Of a stretch of DNA of 64,000 nt, positions 8,638 to 16,991 are shown piece after piece (positions within the stretch are counted from its first letter, which is position 1; the number at the start of each line of letters is the position of its first letter). Source of the DNA: Cellulomonas sp. KH9 (GTDB taxonomy: Bacteria; Actinomycetota; Actinomycetes; Actinomycetales; Cellulomonadaceae). Below the pieces are notes generated by a model. The model was not told the DNA's origin. It ran no database searches and saw only the letters and a list, made by a program, of their open reading frames with translations. The stretch is from contig NZ_FOSE01000004.1 in NCBI RefSeq assembly GCF_900114185.1, forward strand, positions 186,001 to 250,000, in the 5' to 3' direction. The position numbers were made by a program, and so were the translations under genes.

Positions 8638-9816
8638 ATGTCGACGACCACGGGACGCCCGGCCGGCCGGACGCCCGGGCCGGTGCGGCGCGAGCTGCGC
8701 CCCACCGTCAAGGTTCTCCCCGAGCACGCCCGCGCCCACAACCGGTCCCTGGTGCTCGGCCACCTCTTCCACGCCGGTCCGTCGTCGCGCGCCGACATCG
8801 CCCGCAGCACCGGCCTCACGCGCGTCACCGTGTCGGACCTGGTCGCGGACCTGCTCGCCGAGGGGCTGGTGGGGGACCTGGGCGTGCGCACGGAGGGCCG
8901 CGTCGGCAAGCCGGCCACGCTCGTCGGCCTGCGCGCGGCCGACCACCACGTGGTCGTCCTCGACCTCACCGACGACGAGGCCGTCCACGGTGCCGTGATG
9001 ACGCTCGAGGGGCAGGTCGTGACGCGGGACCACGTGCCCACCGCCGGTGCCACGGGCCCGGCCGCCGTCGCCCTCGTCGAGGAGCTGGCGCTCCGGCTCG
9101 TCGCGGCCGCCACCGCGCCCGTCCTCGGCGTGGGGATCGCCTCGCCCGGGGTCGTCGACGACACCGGGCGGGTCCTGGAGGCGCCCAACCGCGGCTGGTA
9201 CGACGTGCCGCTCGCCTCCCGGCTGACGGCGGTCCTCGGCGCCCCGGTGCACGTCGCCAACGACGCCGACACCCGCGCGCTGGGAGAGTACACGTTCGGC
9301 GGCGCCGACGCGAACGCCATGGTCGTCACCGTCGGGCAGGGCGTCGGCGCGGGGATGCTCGTCGACGGGGCCCTCGTGCGCGGACGGGGCCACGCGGCCG
9401 GTGAGATCGGGCACGTCACCGTCATCGACGCCGACACCCCCGACGAGGCGCCCCTGCCGTGCGCGTGCGGGCGTGCGGGCTGCCTGGAGACCGTGCTGAG
9501 CGCGCCCGCGCTGCGCCGCCGCACCGTCGGCGCGGGCGCCCAGGACGCGGACGAGGCGCTGGCCGCCGTCGGGCGGACGCTGGGCCGCACCCTCGCGCCC
9601 GTCGTCAGCGCCCTCAACCTCGCCGAGGTCCTGCTCTCCGGCCCCGTCGACCTGCTCGACGGGCCGCTGCGCGCGGCGGCCACCACGACCCTGCGCGAGC
9701 GCACCATCCCCGCGGTCGGCCACGACCTCGGGGTCCGCATGGCGGCGCTGGACGAGGACGCGGCGCTCGCGGGCGCCGCCGTGCTCGTCCTGTCCGGGCA
9801 GCTCGGGATCACGTGA
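8638..9816 (+). CDS. ROK-family transcriptional repressor (NagC/XylR type)
   Basis: This 392-residue regulator has an N-terminal winged helix-turn-helix (about 40-85; SRADIARSTGLTRVTVSDLVADLL) and a C-terminal ROK sugar-binding domain. The ROK domain has the glucokinase-like stretch VANDADTRALGEY and the zinc-binding CACGRAGCLE (about 278-287). It probably senses an amino sugar or its phosphate and controls the importer and catabolic genes that follow in the same direction. I prefer the ATG at 8638 as a leaderless start; a GTG at 8608 with an AGGAGGG site is the alternative. Confidence 0.9.
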   Translation: MSTTTGRPAGRTPGPVRRELRPTVKVLPEHARAHNRSLVLGHLFHAGPSSRADIARSTGLTRVTVSDLVADLLAEGLVGDLGVRTEGRVGKPATLVGLRAADHHVVVLDLTDDEAVHGAVMTLEGQVVTRDHVPTAGATGPAAVALVEELALRLVAAATAPVLGVGIASPGVVDDTGRVLEAPNRGWYDVPLASRLTAVLGAPVHVANDADTRALGEYTFGGADANAMVVTVGQGVGAGMLVDGALVRGRGHAAGEIGHVTVIDADTPDEAPLPCACGRAGCLETVLSAPALRRRTVGAGAQDADEALAAVGRTLGRTLAPVVSALNLAEVLLSGPVDLLDGPLRAAATTTLRERTIPAVGHDLGVRMAALDEDAALAGAAVLVLSGQLGIT

Positions 9817-9859
9817 CGATCCGGAGCGACCGGGGCCGGCCCGGGGTCACGTGACGACC
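9806..9859. promoter_or_regulatory. duplicated TCACGTGACGA element between ROK repressor and binding-protein gene
   Basis: TCACGTGACGA occurs at 9809-9819 and again at 9847-9857, 38 bp apart. Each copy is centred on the CACGTG palindrome and flanked by G-runs on the left and pyrimidines on the right. The first copy overlaps the repressor stop codon. The position upstream of the sugar-binding-protein gene suggests operators or activator sites for the importer operon. Confidence 0.45.
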
Positions 9860-9941
9860 TCGAGCCGACCGTCCAGCAGGTCGGCACCACCCATCGGCGA
9901 CGTCGCGCGACGGTCGCCTCGCACCTGGGAGGAACAACGAC

Positions 9942-11216
9942 GTGAAGATCCTACGTACCGGCGCCGTCGGCCTGGCGGCAGCCCTCGTCCTGGCGGCGTG
10001 CTCGGGCGGCGGTGACAGCGGGACCGACGCGTCCGACGGCGCCGACGGCGCCGAGATCCGCGTCTGGCTCGTCGGCACCGACACCCCCGACGCGGCACGC
10101 GACTACCTCACCACCACGTTCGAGGAGGAGAACCCGGGCTCGACGCTCACCATCGAGGAGCAGTCCTGGACCGGCCTGGTCGACAAGCTCACCACCGCGC
10201 TGTCGTCCTCGGACTCGCCCGACGTCGTCGAGGTCGGCAACACGCAGGCCGCCACGTTCACGTCGGCCGGGTTCTTCGCCCCGCTCGACGACATCGCCGA
10301 CGACCTCGGCGGTGACGACCTGCTGCCGGGCTTCGTCAAGGCCGGCACGTGGGAGGACACGTTCTACGCGGCGCCGTACTACGCCGGATCGCGCATCGTG
10401 TTCTACAGCGACCAGGTGCTCGGCGGGACCCCCGTGCCCACCACGCTCGACGAGTACGTCGCGACCGCCAAGTCGCTGCGGACCGCCGACCGCTCGGGGC
10501 TGTGGTTCCCCGGCCAGGACTGGTACAACGCGCTGCCCTTCGTCTGGGAGAACGGCGGCTTCATCGCCGAGGCCGGCGACGACGGCGAGTGGGAGGCCGG
10601 GTTCTCCACCGACGGCGGCATCACGGGCCTCGAGCAGGTGCAGGACCTCATGACCAACGCCTCGAACGCGCCCAAGGACGGTGACGAGGCCGAGCTGCAG
10701 GTGCCGTTCTGCGCCGGGCAGACGACCTTCCTGTCGGCGCCGAACTGGATCCGCTGGTCCATCCAGGCGCCGGCCGACGCCGAGACGCCCGGCTGCGCCG
10801 ACACGTTCGGGGCGGACCTGCACGCGTTCCCCCTGCCCGGTGCGACGGCGGGGGAGACGGCCAAGGTCTTCGCCGGCGGCTCGAACGTGGCCGTCGCGAC
10901 GAAGTCGCAGGACGTCGACCTGGCCAAGAAGGCCCTGACGATCATGCTGTCCGAGGAGTACCAGACGATCCTGGCCGAGAACTCGATGATCCCGGCCCGC
11001 ATCTCGCTCGCCTCGGCGCTGCCGGACGACGAGTTCACGCAGGCGTCCGCCGCGGCGGCCGCCAACGCCGAGCTGACGCCCGCGACGCCGCGGTGGGGCG
11101 ACGTGGAGGCGCAGAAGGTGATCCAGGACGCGCTGGTCCGGATCGCCCAGGGCGGTGACGTCACCACGATCGCGCAGGAGCTCGACGCGTCGATCGAGCA
11201 GATCCTCAACGGCTGA
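9942..11216 (+). CDS. sugar ABC importer, lipoprotein substrate-binding protein
   Basis: This 424-residue family 1 extracellular solute-binding protein starts with a lipoprotein signal (MKILRTGAVGLAAALVLAAC; Cys at about 20). The rest has the MalE-like two-lobe pattern: EEENPGSTLTIEEQSW, AAPYYAGSRIVFYSDQ, WYNALPFVWENGG and a late FAGGSNVAVATKSQ. It would capture a sugar outside the membrane for the two permeases that follow. The nagB context suggests chitobiose or N-acetylglucosamine. GGGAGG precedes the GTG start. Confidence 0.9.
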   Translation: MKILRTGAVGLAAALVLAACSGGGDSGTDASDGADGAEIRVWLVGTDTPDAARDYLTTTFEEENPGSTLTIEEQSWTGLVDKLTTALSSSDSPDVVEVGNTQAATFTSAGFFAPLDDIADDLGGDDLLPGFVKAGTWEDTFYAAPYYAGSRIVFYSDQVLGGTPVPTTLDEYVATAKSLRTADRSGLWFPGQDWYNALPFVWENGGFIAEAGDDGEWEAGFSTDGGITGLEQVQDLMTNASNAPKDGDEAELQVPFCAGQTTFLSAPNWIRWSIQAPADAETPGCADTFGADLHAFPLPGATAGETAKVFAGGSNVAVATKSQDVDLAKKALTIMLSEEYQTILAENSMIPARISLASALPDDEFTQASAAAAANAELTPATPRWGDVEAQKVIQDALVRIAQGGDVTTIAQELDASIEQILNG

Positions 11217-11226
11217 CCCGTCGCTC

Positions 11227-11257
11227 GGTCGGGCCCGCGCCACGCGCGGGCCCGACC
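11227..11257 (+). terminator. hairpin between binding-protein and permease genes
   Basis: A perfect 14-bp stem with a 3-nt loop (11227-11240 with 11244-11257) follows the binding-protein stop codon. In many importer operons such a hairpin partly stops transcription or protects the upstream message, giving more binding protein than permease. That role is inferred. Confidence 0.6.
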
Positions 11258-11282
11258 CCCGGCCACCCTCGGGAGGGGACAG

Positions 11283-12233
11283 ATGGCCTCCACCACGCTC
11301 ACACCCCCGGGGGCCGCACCGGCACCGCGGGCGACCCGCGCGATCACCGCGGCCCGCCTGCTGCCGTGGCTCCTGCTGGCGCCGAGCGCCGCGGTGCTCC
11401 TCGTCGTCACCGGGTACCCCCTGGTGCGGATGCTGTGGCTGTCGGTTCACGAGTACGAGCGCGCGCAGCTGCTGGGCGTGCCCGCGCCGTTCGTCGGCCT
11501 CGACAACTACACGGCGACGCTGACGGACCCGCGGTTCTGGACCGTGACGGCGCGCAGCTTCGCGTTCATGGTCGTGTGCGTCGTCCTCACGATCGTCGTC
11601 GGGACGCTCGTCGCGCTGCTGCTCATGAAGCTGGGCCGTGGGATGCGGCTGGTCCTGTCGGTGGGCCTGCTGCTGGCCTGGGCGATGCCGCCGCTGGCCG
11701 CCATGCTCGTGTGGGGGTGGATCTTCGACACCCAGTACGGCGTCGTGAACCACCTGCTCACGTCGCTGACGAGCACCGACTGGATGGGGCACTCGTGGCT
11801 CGTCTCGCCGCTGTCGTTCTTCGCCGTCGCCACGCTCGTCGTGGTGTGGGGCGCGATCCCCTTCGTCGCGTTCACGCTCTACGCGGGATTCACGCAGGTG
11901 CCCGGCGAGGTGCTCGAGGCCGCGCACCTGGACGGGGCCAACGCCCGGCAGCGGTTCGTCGACGTGCAGGTGCCGTACGTCCGCACCATCTACGTCGTGC
12001 TCATCGTGCTGTCGATGATCTGGGACCTCAAGGTGTTCACGCAGATCTTCGTGCTCCAGGGCATCGGCGGCGTGAAGTCGCAGACCAGCACGCTCGGGGT
12101 CTACATCTACGAGATGGGCATGGCCCAGGGGCACTACGGGGCCGCCAGCGCCATCGCCGTGGTGTTCACGCTCGTCATGCTCACCATCTCCGCCTACTAC
12201 GTGCGCGTGACGATCAGGGAGGAGACGCCGTGA
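11283..12233 (+). CDS. sugar ABC importer, permease (MalF type)
   Basis: This 316-residue integral membrane protein has about six helices, starting at about residue 24. The EAA loop that contacts the ATPase is EAAHLDGANARQRFVDVQVPYV, at about residues 218-239. It pairs with the next permease as a heterodimer. Its TGA overlaps the GTG start of the next gene. No ATPase is in the operon; actinobacterial importers of this class commonly share a distant MsiK-type ATPase. Confidence 0.92.
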   Translation: MASTTLTPPGAAPAPRATRAITAARLLPWLLLAPSAAVLLVVTGYPLVRMLWLSVHEYERAQLLGVPAPFVGLDNYTATLTDPRFWTVTARSFAFMVVCVVLTIVVGTLVALLLMKLGRGMRLVLSVGLLLAWAMPPLAAMLVWGWIFDTQYGVVNHLLTSLTSTDWMGHSWLVSPLSFFAVATLVVVWGAIPFVAFTLYAGFTQVPGEVLEAAHLDGANARQRFVDVQVPYVRTIYVVLIVLSMIWDLKVFTQIFVLQGIGGVKSQTSTLGVYIYEMGMAQGHYGAASAIAVVFTLVMLTISAYYVRVTIREETP

Positions 12234-13165
12234 GCCTGGCACCCGCCGGCGCCGTGCCGGTGACGGCCGCGACCACCGCAGGCACCACCGCCGGGCGCGG
12301 CGCACCGCCGGCCCGCCGCCGCCCGGCCCGCCGGACGGTCGCGTCGGTCGGGTGGGGCGTGCTCGCGCTGCTCGTGTCGGCCGCGTTCGCGTTCCCGGTC
12401 TACTGGATGGTCAGCACGTCCTTCCTGCCGACCGACCTCATCTCCGGGCCCGAGCTGCACCTGTGGCCGGACGAGCCCACGCTGCGCAACTACGACACCG
12501 CGATCTTCCGGCAGGAGCGCTCGCCGTTCCTGCCCGCGCTCGGCAACTCGTTGCAGGTGACCTTCCTCGTGCTCGTCGCGTCGATGGTGCTCGCGTTCCT
12601 CGGGTCGCTGGCGCTCACGCGGTTCCGCTTCCGCGGACGCCGCGCGTTCGTGCTGTCGATCCTCGTCGTCCAGATGATCCCGGGCGAGGCGATGATGATC
12701 ACCGTCTTCCAGTTGGTCGACACCTGGCAGCTGCTCAACACCGTCGTCGCCCTGGGCGTCGTGTACCTCGCCGGGGTGCTGCCCTTCACGATCTGGACGC
12801 TGCGCGGCTTCGTCAACGGGGTGCCCGTCGAGCTCGAGGAGGCCGCGATGATCGACGGCTGCTCGCGCCCGCGCGCGTTCTGGAAGGTGACGTTCCCGCT
12901 GCTCGCCCCCGGTCTGGTGGCCACCGGCGTGTTCGCGTTCCTGCAGGCGTGGAACGAGTTCATGATGGCCCTGATCATCATGACCCGGCCCGAGTCCATG
13001 ACGCTGCCCGTGTGGCTGCGCACGTTCCAGCAGGCCACCAAGGCGACGGACTGGGGAGCGCTCATGGCCGGCTCGGTGCTCGTCGCGATCCCCGTCGTCG
13101 TCTTCTTCCTCCTCGTGCAGGGGCGCATGACCGGAGGACTGGTGTCCGGAGCGGTCAAGGGCTGA
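12230..13165 (+). CDS. sugar ABC importer, permease (MalG type)
   Basis: This 311-residue permease begins at a GTG overlapping the preceding stop (GTGA), with GGGAGGAG just upstream. A Pro/Ala/Arg-rich cytoplasmic start (about 1-35) is followed by six predicted helices. The EAA loop is EEAAMIDGCSRPRAFWKVTFPLL. It is the second half of the importer channel. Confidence 0.92.
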   Translation: MSLAPAGAVPVTAATTAGTTAGRGAPPARRRPARRTVASVGWGVLALLVSAAFAFPVYWMVSTSFLPTDLISGPELHLWPDEPTLRNYDTAIFRQERSPFLPALGNSLQVTFLVLVASMVLAFLGSLALTRFRFRGRRAFVLSILVVQMIPGEAMMITVFQLVDTWQLLNTVVALGVVYLAGVLPFTIWTLRGFVNGVPVELEEAAMIDGCSRPRAFWKVTFPLLAPGLVATGVFAFLQAWNEFMMALIIMTRPESMTLPVWLRTFQQATKATDWGALMAGSVLVAIPVVVFFLLVQGRMTGGLVSGAVKG

Positions 13166-13168
13166 GCC

Positions 13169-14266
13169 ATGGACGCCACGACCCCGGGGGGGAACCCTGT
13201 CGTGCCCACGCACGCCCGCACCGCGCCCGTCGACCCGACGCCCACGGGCGTCGCGTCCGCCGACGTCCGGCCCGTCGACCCCACGCCGGCCGACCCCACG
13301 CCGGCCGACCCCACCCCACCCGACCCCGGCCGGGTGGGGTGGGCCGTCGGCGTCGACGTCGGCGGCACCAAGGTGCTCGCCGCGCTGCTCGCCGCCGACG
13401 GCACGGTCGTCGCCACGCACCGGGTGCCGACCGTGCCCGGACCCGACGGGCTGGTCGCCGCCGTGCGGACCTGCGTCGAGGTGCTCACCGCGGAGCAGGG
13501 CCTGGCGGTCGCCGCGCTGAGCGGGGTCGGTGTCGGGGTGCCGGGTGTGGTCGACCCCGTCACGGGCACGGTCGAGCACGCCGTCAACGTCGGCGTCGAG
13601 CGCCCCTTCGCGCTGGCGGCGGCCGTGGCGGCGGCGCTGGGCGGCCGGGTGCCGGTCCGGGTCGAGAACGACCTCAACGCCGCGGTCGTCGGCGCCGCCC
13701 ACACGGTCGACGCGCACCCGGCGCCCCGCGACCTCGCGTTCCTGGCGCTGGGCACCGGGGTCGCCGCCGGGCTGCTGCTCGACGGCACGCTGCGGCGCGG
13801 CGCCCGGCGGGCGGCCGGCGAGGTCGGGCACCTCACGCTCGTGCCCGACGGCCTGGCGTGCGGGTGCGGCCAGCGGGGGTGCGTCGAGCAGTACGCGTCG
13901 GGCAGCGCCGTGCAGGCGGCGTGGCCCGCGACGGACGGGCGCCCCGCGCCGGTCGCGCTGTTCGCGGCAGCCGCCGCGGGGGACCCGCACGCCGTCGCGG
14001 TGCGGGACCGGTTCGCCTGGGCCGTCGCCGGTGCCGTGCGCATCCTGGTGCTGACGTGCGACGTCGACCACGTGGTCCTCGGCGGTGGGGTGAGCGGCGT
14101 GGGGGAGCCGCTGCTCGACGCGGTGCGCGTCGAGCTGGCGAGGGAGACCGCGGTGTCGCCGTTCCTGGCGTCGCTGCGCCTGGCCGAGCGCGTGCACCTG
14201 GCACCACGGGACGTGCCCGTGGGGGCCGTGGGCGCCGCGCTCGTGGGACGAGGGGAGGTCGTCTGA
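13169..14266 (+). CDS. ROK-family sugar kinase with low-complexity N-terminal extension
   Basis: This 365-residue ROK kinase has the ATP-binding GVDVGGTKVLAAL (about 62-74), catalytic VENDLNAAVVG and zinc-binding CGCGQRGCVEQYASG. With nagB directly behind, N-acetylglucosamine or glucosamine kinase is the likely role, though glucokinase cannot be excluded. Residues 12-54 are an Asp-Pro-Thr-rich run encoded by near-identical short repeats (13277-13325). The true start might be a GTG just before the ROK domain, but AAGGG lies well placed before the ATG at 13169. Confidence 0.85.
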   Translation: MDATTPGGNPVVPTHARTAPVDPTPTGVASADVRPVDPTPADPTPADPTPPDPGRVGWAVGVDVGGTKVLAALLAADGTVVATHRVPTVPGPDGLVAAVRTCVEVLTAEQGLAVAALSGVGVGVPGVVDPVTGTVEHAVNVGVERPFALAAAVAAALGGRVPVRVENDLNAAVVGAAHTVDAHPAPRDLAFLALGTGVAAGLLLDGTLRRGARRAAGEVGHLTLVPDGLACGCGQRGCVEQYASGSAVQAAWPATDGRPAPVALFAAAAAGDPHAVAVRDRFAWAVAGAVRILVLTCDVDHVVLGGGVSGVGEPLLDAVRVELARETAVSPFLASLRLAERVHLAPRDVPVGAVGAALVGRGEVV

Positions 14267-15048
14267 TGGAGGTGGTCGTCGCACCCGCGCCCGACCTGGC
14301 GCGGCTGGCCGCGGACGCCGTGGAGGGGCTGCTCGGGGCACGGCCCGACGCCGTGCTGGGACTGGCCACCGGGTCGAGCCCGCTGGCCGTGTACGACGAG
14401 CTGGCGCGGCGGCACACGGAGCAGGGTCTGTCGTTCGCGCGGGCGCAGGCGTTCCTGCTCGACGAGTACGTAGGGCTGCCGGCGGACCACCCGCAGCGGT
14501 ACCGCCACGTCATCGACGCCGAGCTGGTCTCCCGCGTCGACCTGCCGCCCGACGCGGTCCACGGCCCCGACGGCCTGGCCGAGGACCTGCCCGCCGCGTG
14601 CGCCGCGTACGAGGCCGCGATCACCGCCGCGGGTGGCGTCGACCTGCAGCTGCTGGGCATCGGCACCGACGGGCACGTGGCGTTCAACGAACCGGGGTCG
14701 TCGCTCGGCTCGCGCACGCGGATCAAGACGCTGACGCGCCGGACGCGGGAGGACAACGCCCGGTTCTTCGACGGTGACGTCGACGCGGTGCCCACGCACT
14801 GCCTCACGCAGGGGCTCGCCACGATCATGGCGGCGCGGCACCTGGTGCTCCTGGCGCAGGGGGAGGGCAAGGCCGAGGCGGTGCACCAGCTGGTCGAGGG
14901 CCCGGTGAGCGCCCTGTGGCCCGCCACCGTGCTGCAGCTGCACCCGCACGTGAGCGTCCTGGTCGACGAGGCGGCCGCGAGCCGGCTGCGGCTGGTGGAC
15001 CACTACCGCGAGACGTGGGCGAGCAAGCCGGCGTGGCAGGGGCTGTAG
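14266..15048 (+). CDS. nagB: glucosamine-6-phosphate deaminase
   Basis: This 260-residue enzyme converts glucosamine-6-P to fructose-6-P and ammonia, feeding amino sugar carbon into glycolysis. Diagnostic stretches are GLATGSSPLAVYDEL, FLLDEYVGLPADHPQRYR and GIGTDGHVAFNEPGSSLGSRTR, which holds the catalytic His. Its ATG overlaps the kinase stop codon by one base, so the two are translationally coupled. nagA is not in the window. Confidence 0.95.
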   Translation: MEVVVAPAPDLARLAADAVEGLLGARPDAVLGLATGSSPLAVYDELARRHTEQGLSFARAQAFLLDEYVGLPADHPQRYRHVIDAELVSRVDLPPDAVHGPDGLAEDLPAACAAYEAAITAAGGVDLQLLGIGTDGHVAFNEPGSSLGSRTRIKTLTRRTREDNARFFDGDVDAVPTHCLTQGLATIMAARHLVLLAQGEGKAEAVHQLVEGPVSALWPATVLQLHPHVSVLVDEAAASRLRLVDHYRETWASKPAWQGL

Positions 15049-15147
15049 CCCGACCCTCCCCGACCCGCGTGCTCCGGTCCGCGTACGCCGGCGTCCGCGG
15101 TCCCACGCGTCGTGCCCGTCGTGCCCCTCATCCGTCGCCCGGCGGCC

Positions 15148-15513
15148 TCAGGTCAGCAGGGCGCCGCGCACGAGGTCCACGGCCTCGTCCGGGGTGAGGC
15201 CTGCGGCGCGCGCGGCCCGCACGTACGCCGCGGCGGCCTCGCGCGCGTCGACGGTCGCCGGGGCCGCGTCGGGCGCCACGACGGTCCCCGTGCGGCGCCG
15301 GGTCACCACGACGCCGGCGAGCTCCAGCTCCCGGAACGCGCGGGCGACCGTCCCGGGTGCGACGCCCAGGTCGGTGGCCAGCGCGCGGATCGTCGGCAGC
15401 CGGTCGCCCGGCCGCAGGCGGCCGGCGGCGACGTGCGCGACGACCTGGGTGCGCAGCTGCTCGTAGACCGGGACGCCGGAGGCGAGGTCCACCTCGATGC
15501 GCGGGGCGCTCAC
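15148..15513 (-). CDS. GntR-family regulator (YtrA subfamily)
   Basis: This 121-residue protein is a short GntR regulator. It has the winged helix at about residues 8-75 (GVPVYEQLRTQVVAHVAAGRLRPGDRLP, then LGVAPGTVARAFRELELAGVVV) and only a small helical tail, as in the YtrA subgroup. YtrA-type regulators usually control the membrane transporter they are co-transcribed with. Here the GTG start overlaps the stop of the upstream membrane protein, which agrees. Confidence 0.88.
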   Translation of the reverse strand: MSAPRIEVDLASGVPVYEQLRTQVVAHVAAGRLRPGDRLPTIRALATDLGVAPGTVARAFRELELAGVVVTRRRTGTVVAPDAAPATVDAREAAAAYVRAARAAGLTPDEAVDLVRGALLT

Positions 15514-16460
15514 CCGCGGGTCCGGTACTCGAGCCGGACGGCGACGTGAGGCTGCGCCGCACGGGAGGAGCGCACCAGTGCGGTCAGCGCGAGCAGGAGC
15601 GTGGTGAGCGCCACGGCCGGCGCGACGACGAGTGCCGCGGCCCCGAGCGCGTCGGCGACGGGCTGCACGACCTCGGTCTGCACGCCGTCGACCCCGTACG
15701 TGGCGTGCGCGGCGGACCGCAGCGCCCTGCCCGTGGCCAGCAGGACGGCGGCGAGCGTCCCACCGACGACCAGCTGCACGCCCGCGACGACCCGCGCCCC
15801 GGACACGCGGCGCAGCAGGGCGTCGTCGTCCGTCGACACCCCGGCGACCGCCGGCCGCGCCGCCACCAGGTGCAGCACGCCCCGGGTGGCGAGCGCCAGC
15901 AGCACGGTGGCGGCGGCGAGGGGCACCGCGTAGGGAGCCCCGGGGTACGGCCCGGCGGCGGTCGACACCAGGGGGTCCGGCTGCAGCGCGACGGTCCGGC
16001 CGTCCGGGCCGGCGGTCACGCCCGTGGCGAGCAGGGTCCCCAGCAGCAGACCGCTCCACGTGAGCAGCGCCACCACCGTCCAGCGCGGAGCGACGTCGCG
16101 CGCGGTACGGCGGCTCAGCGCCGCGCCGCGGACGGTGCCGCGGGGGGCGGGCCACGTGCGCTCCCCGACCGCCGCGACGAGCAGGAACGCCAGGCCCGCG
16201 ACCGCGGGGACGCAGCCCAGGGCGACACCGGCCCCGGGTCCGTCGGGGACGGCGCCGGGCAGCAGCAGGGCCGCGGCCGGCAGGACGGCCCACGCGACGG
16301 CCGCCACGGTCGCGGCGTGCCGCCGGGCCCGGTCGTGCGCGGCGGGGCTGACGGCCACCTCGCCGACCGCCGAGGTGGTGGCACGCGCGGCGACGACCGC
16401 GACCAGGCACGCCACCAGGGCGGCCACGGCCAGGGCGAGGAGCAGCACGGTCAGGTTCAC
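15510..16460 (-). CDS. multi-pass membrane protein co-transcribed with the GntR regulator
   Basis: This 316-residue protein has about seven or eight hydrophobic segments spread along its length and no soluble domain. I recognise no family beyond the common pairing of such proteins with YtrA-like regulators. The GTG at 16460 has GGAGG five bases upstream. An AT-rich inverted repeat (16480-16499) lies just ahead of it, in an otherwise GC-rich region, and is probably the promoter/operator. Confidence 0.7.
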   Translation of the reverse strand: MNLTVLLLALAVAALVACLVAVVAARATTSAVGEVAVSPAAHDRARRHAATVAAVAWAVLPAAALLLPGAVPDGPGAGVALGCVPAVAGLAFLLVAAVGERTWPAPRGTVRGAALSRRTARDVAPRWTVVALLTWSGLLLGTLLATGVTAGPDGRTVALQPDPLVSTAAGPYPGAPYAVPLAAATVLLALATRGVLHLVAARPAVAGVSTDDDALLRRVSGARVVAGVQLVVGGTLAAVLLATGRALRSAAHATYGVDGVQTEVVQPVADALGAAALVVAPAVALTTLLLALTALVRSSRAAQPHVAVRLEYRTRG

Positions 16461-16479
16461 GACGGCCTCCGCGGTGGTA

Positions 16480-16499
16480 TCAATGTGTTCATAGATTGA
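16480..16499. promoter_or_regulatory. operator candidate for the GntR/membrane protein operon
   Basis: TCAAT (16480-16484) and ATTGA (16495-16499) form a 5-bp inverted repeat with a 10-nt spacer, about 20 bases before the membrane protein start on the minus strand. This is one of the few AT-rich spots in the host part. Position and symmetry suggest autoregulation by the GntR protein. Confidence 0.45.
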
Positions 16500-16613
16500 C
16501 ACACCGGTGTGGGGGTGTCCAGGTCCGACGGCCCGGGCGAGGGCTCGTCCCGGGGCGGCTGGGCCCGTCATGCCGCCGCCGGGCTGTCCGACCCCCGACG
16601 TACCATGGGCGAC

Positions 16614-16991
16614 ATGAGTGAGCCGACCCCGCCGACCGGACCCGACGACCCGTTCGGACCGCAGGGCGGCACCTCGGTGCTCGAGCGTGCCGAGACCACC
16701 GAGCAGGTCGAGCCCGGCGACCACGAGCGCTTCGCGCACTACGTGCGCAAGGAGAAGATCATGGAGTCCGCGATGACCGGCAAGCCGGTCATCGCGCTCT
16801 GCGGCAAGGTCTGGGTGCCCGGTCGCGACCCGAACAAGTTCCCCGTGTGCCCCATCTGCAAGGAGGTCTACGACGGCCTCCGCGAGCCGCAGGACGGCGA
16901 CGGCGGGTCGGGCGGGGGAGGCGGCGGGGGCCGCGGCTTCTTCGGCTTCGGCCGCGGCAAGGGCTCCGGCTCCGGCGCGGGCGGCGCGTGA
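16614..16991 (+). CDS. DUF3039-family protein
   Basis: This 125-residue protein matches the actinobacterial DUF3039 family. A core (about 25-90) has ERFAHYVRKEKIMESA, then ALCGKVWVPGRDP, then FPVCPICKEVYDGL. The lone Cys and the CPIC pair suggest metal binding. The C-terminus is a Gly-rich tail ending GRGKGSGSGAGG. Function is unknown. TACCAT lies 7 nt before the ATG at 16614 (leaderless pattern), so I prefer it to the ATG at 16605. Its stop overlaps the helicase start. Confidence 0.8.
   Translation: MSEPTPPTGPDDPFGPQGGTSVLERAETTEQVEPGDHERFAHYVRKEKIMESAMTGKPVIALCGKVWVPGRDPNKFPVCPICKEVYDGLREPQDGDGGSGGGGGGGRGFFGFGRGKGSGSGAGGA

Noticed and set aside
8608..8640. GTG at 8608 as start of the ROK repressor
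   Set aside because: It has a good AGGAGGG site, but the extra ten codons run through the -10 region and palindrome. The -10 position fits a leaderless ATG at 8638. Not fully excluded.
13277..13325. Short tandem repeats near the ROK kinase start as a mobile or regulatory repeat
   Set aside because: They stay in frame and encode an Asp-Pro-Thr-rich extension, so simple low-complexity coding sequence is the better reading.
9942..15048. Missing ATPase in the sugar importer as a sign of gene loss
   Set aside because: Actinobacterial importers of this class usually use a shared MsiK-type ATPase encoded elsewhere, so absence is normal.
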